A stretch of DNA of 64,000 nucleotides from positions 2,530,823 through 2,594,822 of the forward strand of contig NZ_CP085327.1 in NCBI RefSeq assembly GCF_020614375.1. The letters are read 5' to 3'. Origin of the DNA: Haladaptatus salinisoli (GTDB lineage Archaea > Halobacteriota > Halobacteria > Halobacteriales > Haladaptataceae). Under the pieces are notes generated by a model. That model was not told where the DNA came from, searched no databases, and saw only the letters and a list, made by a program, of their open reading frames with translations. How positions within the stretch are numbered: the first letter of the stretch is position 1; each line of letters begins with the position of its first letter. The position numbers were made by a program, and so were the translations under genes. Positions 62,959 through 64,000 of this stretch are shown here, piece after piece.

Positions 62959-63450
62959 TTACGCGAATTCATCCCCGTCGTCCGCGAGCCCCGTTCCGAA
63001 GTGATCGAACGGCCGTTCGTGCTCCTCCCTCAGTAGGTCCGTTCGAACGACGGAGACGCCGCGGTCGTTCAGCGCTTCGACGCGCTCTTCGACCTCGGAC
63101 TGCGTCGCCCCGACGATTTCGATGGAGACGTTCTCCTCGTCCGTCAGCACCGTGCGGATGTTCACGATGCCGGACACCTCGGCGAGTTCGTCGATTATCG
63201 AGTCGCGTCTCTCGGTCGGTACGGTCCCGACGACGATGAGGTGGCTATCGTATCCCGCCCGTTCGTAGTCGATCCTCGGCCGGTACCCGACGATGACGCC
63301 CGAACGCTCCAGCTTCTTTATGCGGCTCGCGACGGTGCTGGCGGCCACTCCCACCCTCTCGCCCATCTCTTTGGTCGTGTGATTGCGGGCGTCTCTCTGG
63401 AGCAGATAGAGGATGCCCTTATCCACCGAATCGAGTTCGCGCTTCCCCAT
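62959..63450 (-). CDS. Lrp/AsnC family transcriptional regulator
   Basis: 163 residues. Winged helix at the front (DKGILYLLQRDARNHTTKEMGERVGVAASTVASRIKKLERSG) with the recognition helix around ASTVASRIK, then GYRPRIDYERAGY and a RAM-type domain (HLIVVGTVPTERRD, EVSGIVNIRTVLTDEENVSIEIVGAT) that binds small effectors such as amino acids. Unlike many Lrp it continues for about 30 residues after the RAM domain. It likely controls nearby or distant amino-acid genes; the transport operon is 2 kb away. Confidence 0.93.
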   Translation of the reverse strand: MGKRELDSVDKGILYLLQRDARNHTTKEMGERVGVAASTVASRIKKLERSGVIVGYRPRIDYERAGYDSHLIVVGTVPTERRDSIIDELAEVSGIVNIRTVLTDEENVSIEIVGATQSEVEERVEALNDRGVSVVRTDLLREEHERPFDHFGTGLADDGDEFA

Positions 63451-63602
63451 ACCCTCCCGTGGAGACGAACGGTAATAGCATCTTTTACCGGTGCGTGATA
63501 GTTGGTGTTATCGATACCTCTACTTGTTGTTTTCTAGAATTGCGCAGAATAACCGGATACGATCCGTCGTTCGCTCCGTTCGTCGCGGGCGATAGTCGGG
63601 CC

Positions 63603-64000
63603 TCACACGAAGTCGCCGAGGCCTGACTGGCCGTCGTTCGACCCTTCGTCCTCCGCGACCTCCGGCTCCGCCGGTTCTTCGGGCGCGGATTCTTCCGTCT
63701 CCGGCTCGTCGTCCGCGTCCTCGTCGCTCGGGTCCGACGCGAAACCGCCTTCGAAGGCTCCGCCCGAGTGCTCGACCGCGGCCTTCTCCTTCCGTTCCTC
63801 GGCGTCCTCGACGATCCGCTGGACCTTTTTCGTGTTCTTTCCGCTCCCGGTGATGAACGCGACGTGTTTTTCCTCCATGTCGTACCGCGCCGCCATCGCC
63901 ACGGTCAGCTCCCGATTCTTGCAGTGATGGGTCATCTCCGCGAGGAAGGGGATGACGTCCCGACGCGCCGTGCTCATGCTGATGCCGCTCTCCTCGGCTA
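63603..64000 (-). CDS. haloarchaeal unknown protein (DUF5817-like), 5' partial
   Basis: The frame is open to the right edge, and the codons before the first internal Met (AEESGIS) read as coding, so the true start lies outside the window. The visible part has MTHHCKNRELTVAMAARYDMEEKHVAFITGSGKNTKKVQRIV, a wing-like helical region, then a long acidic, Pro/Glu/Ser-rich tail ending GQSGLGDFV. It recalls haloarchaeal DUF5817, whose missing N-terminus is a zinc ribbon. DNA or RNA binding is a guess only. Confidence 0.65.
   Translation of the reverse strand, partial: AEESGISMSTARRDVIPFLAEMTHHCKNRELTVAMAARYDMEEKHVAFITGSGKNTKKVQRIVEDAEERKEKAAVEHSGGAFEGGFASDPSDEDADDEPETEESAPEEPAEPEVAEDEGSNDGQSGLGDFV

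Overview
The window is a high-GC haloarchaeal chromosome segment (class Halobacteria). The evidence is consistent: acidic proteomes, Bat-type HTH-10 regulators, HalOD1 domains, small zinc-ribbon proteins typical of halophiles, archaeal eIF5A with deoxyhypusine synthase, Tat-dependent (RR) solute-binding proteins, and TATA boxes about 25-30 bases before many start codons, the spacing expected for leaderless archaeal transcripts. I do not assign a genus. No rRNA, tRNA, CRISPR array or intact insertion sequence was seen.

Left part, 1-17.5 kb: ordinary core and accessory genes. These are the end of a ZIP metal transporter, a class I terpene-synthase-like protein, a PAS histidine kinase, a MazG-like protein, a HAD hydrolase, small zinc-ribbon proteins, an HTH-10 regulator, a secreted-type beta-helix protein, an EamA exporter, a Cys-less family-4-like uracil-DNA glycosylase, VOC and SnoaL proteins, a QueA-like/SDR gene pair, ATP-dependent PEP carboxykinase, an RDD membrane protein, an aldo/keto reductase and a cold-shock protein.

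Middle, about 17.55-27.1 kb: a clearly more A+T-rich block in which all genes lie on the minus strand. It reads as a transferred defence island: a Mig-like DNA glycosylase, debris of a PD-(D/E)xK nuclease, a small membrane protein, McrC, an McrB with an added HTH and EVE-type modified-base reader, and a separate translationally coupled pair made of a zinc-finger FokI-like nuclease and an unrecognised 418-residue partner. A rhomboid-like protease with an in-frame TAG near its apparent true N-terminus closes the block.

Right part, 27.1-64 kb: core genes return. The hypusination set (deoxyhypusine synthase, agmatinase, eIF5A) lies within 5 kb, with a Nif3-like protein, HalOD1 and HTH-10 genes and a strongly folded untranslated element between. 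Then follow the RNA-free RNase P homologue HARP, an aminotransferase, UspA, a two-subunit SSS symporter, a UbiB/ABC1 kinase with Hsp20, two MoeA genes (one fused to a binding-protein-like domain), a five-gene dipeptide ABC transporter, RNase HI, a MaeB-type malic enzyme, a metal-ligand-poor M24 protein, a half-size CtaA, a three-gene amino-acid ABC transporter, an NhaC antiporter, a second HalOD1 protein, an Lrp regulator and the end of a haloarchaeal unknown. PckA and MaeB together serve the C4/C3 node, and the peptide and amino-acid transporters suggest growth on peptides and amino acids.
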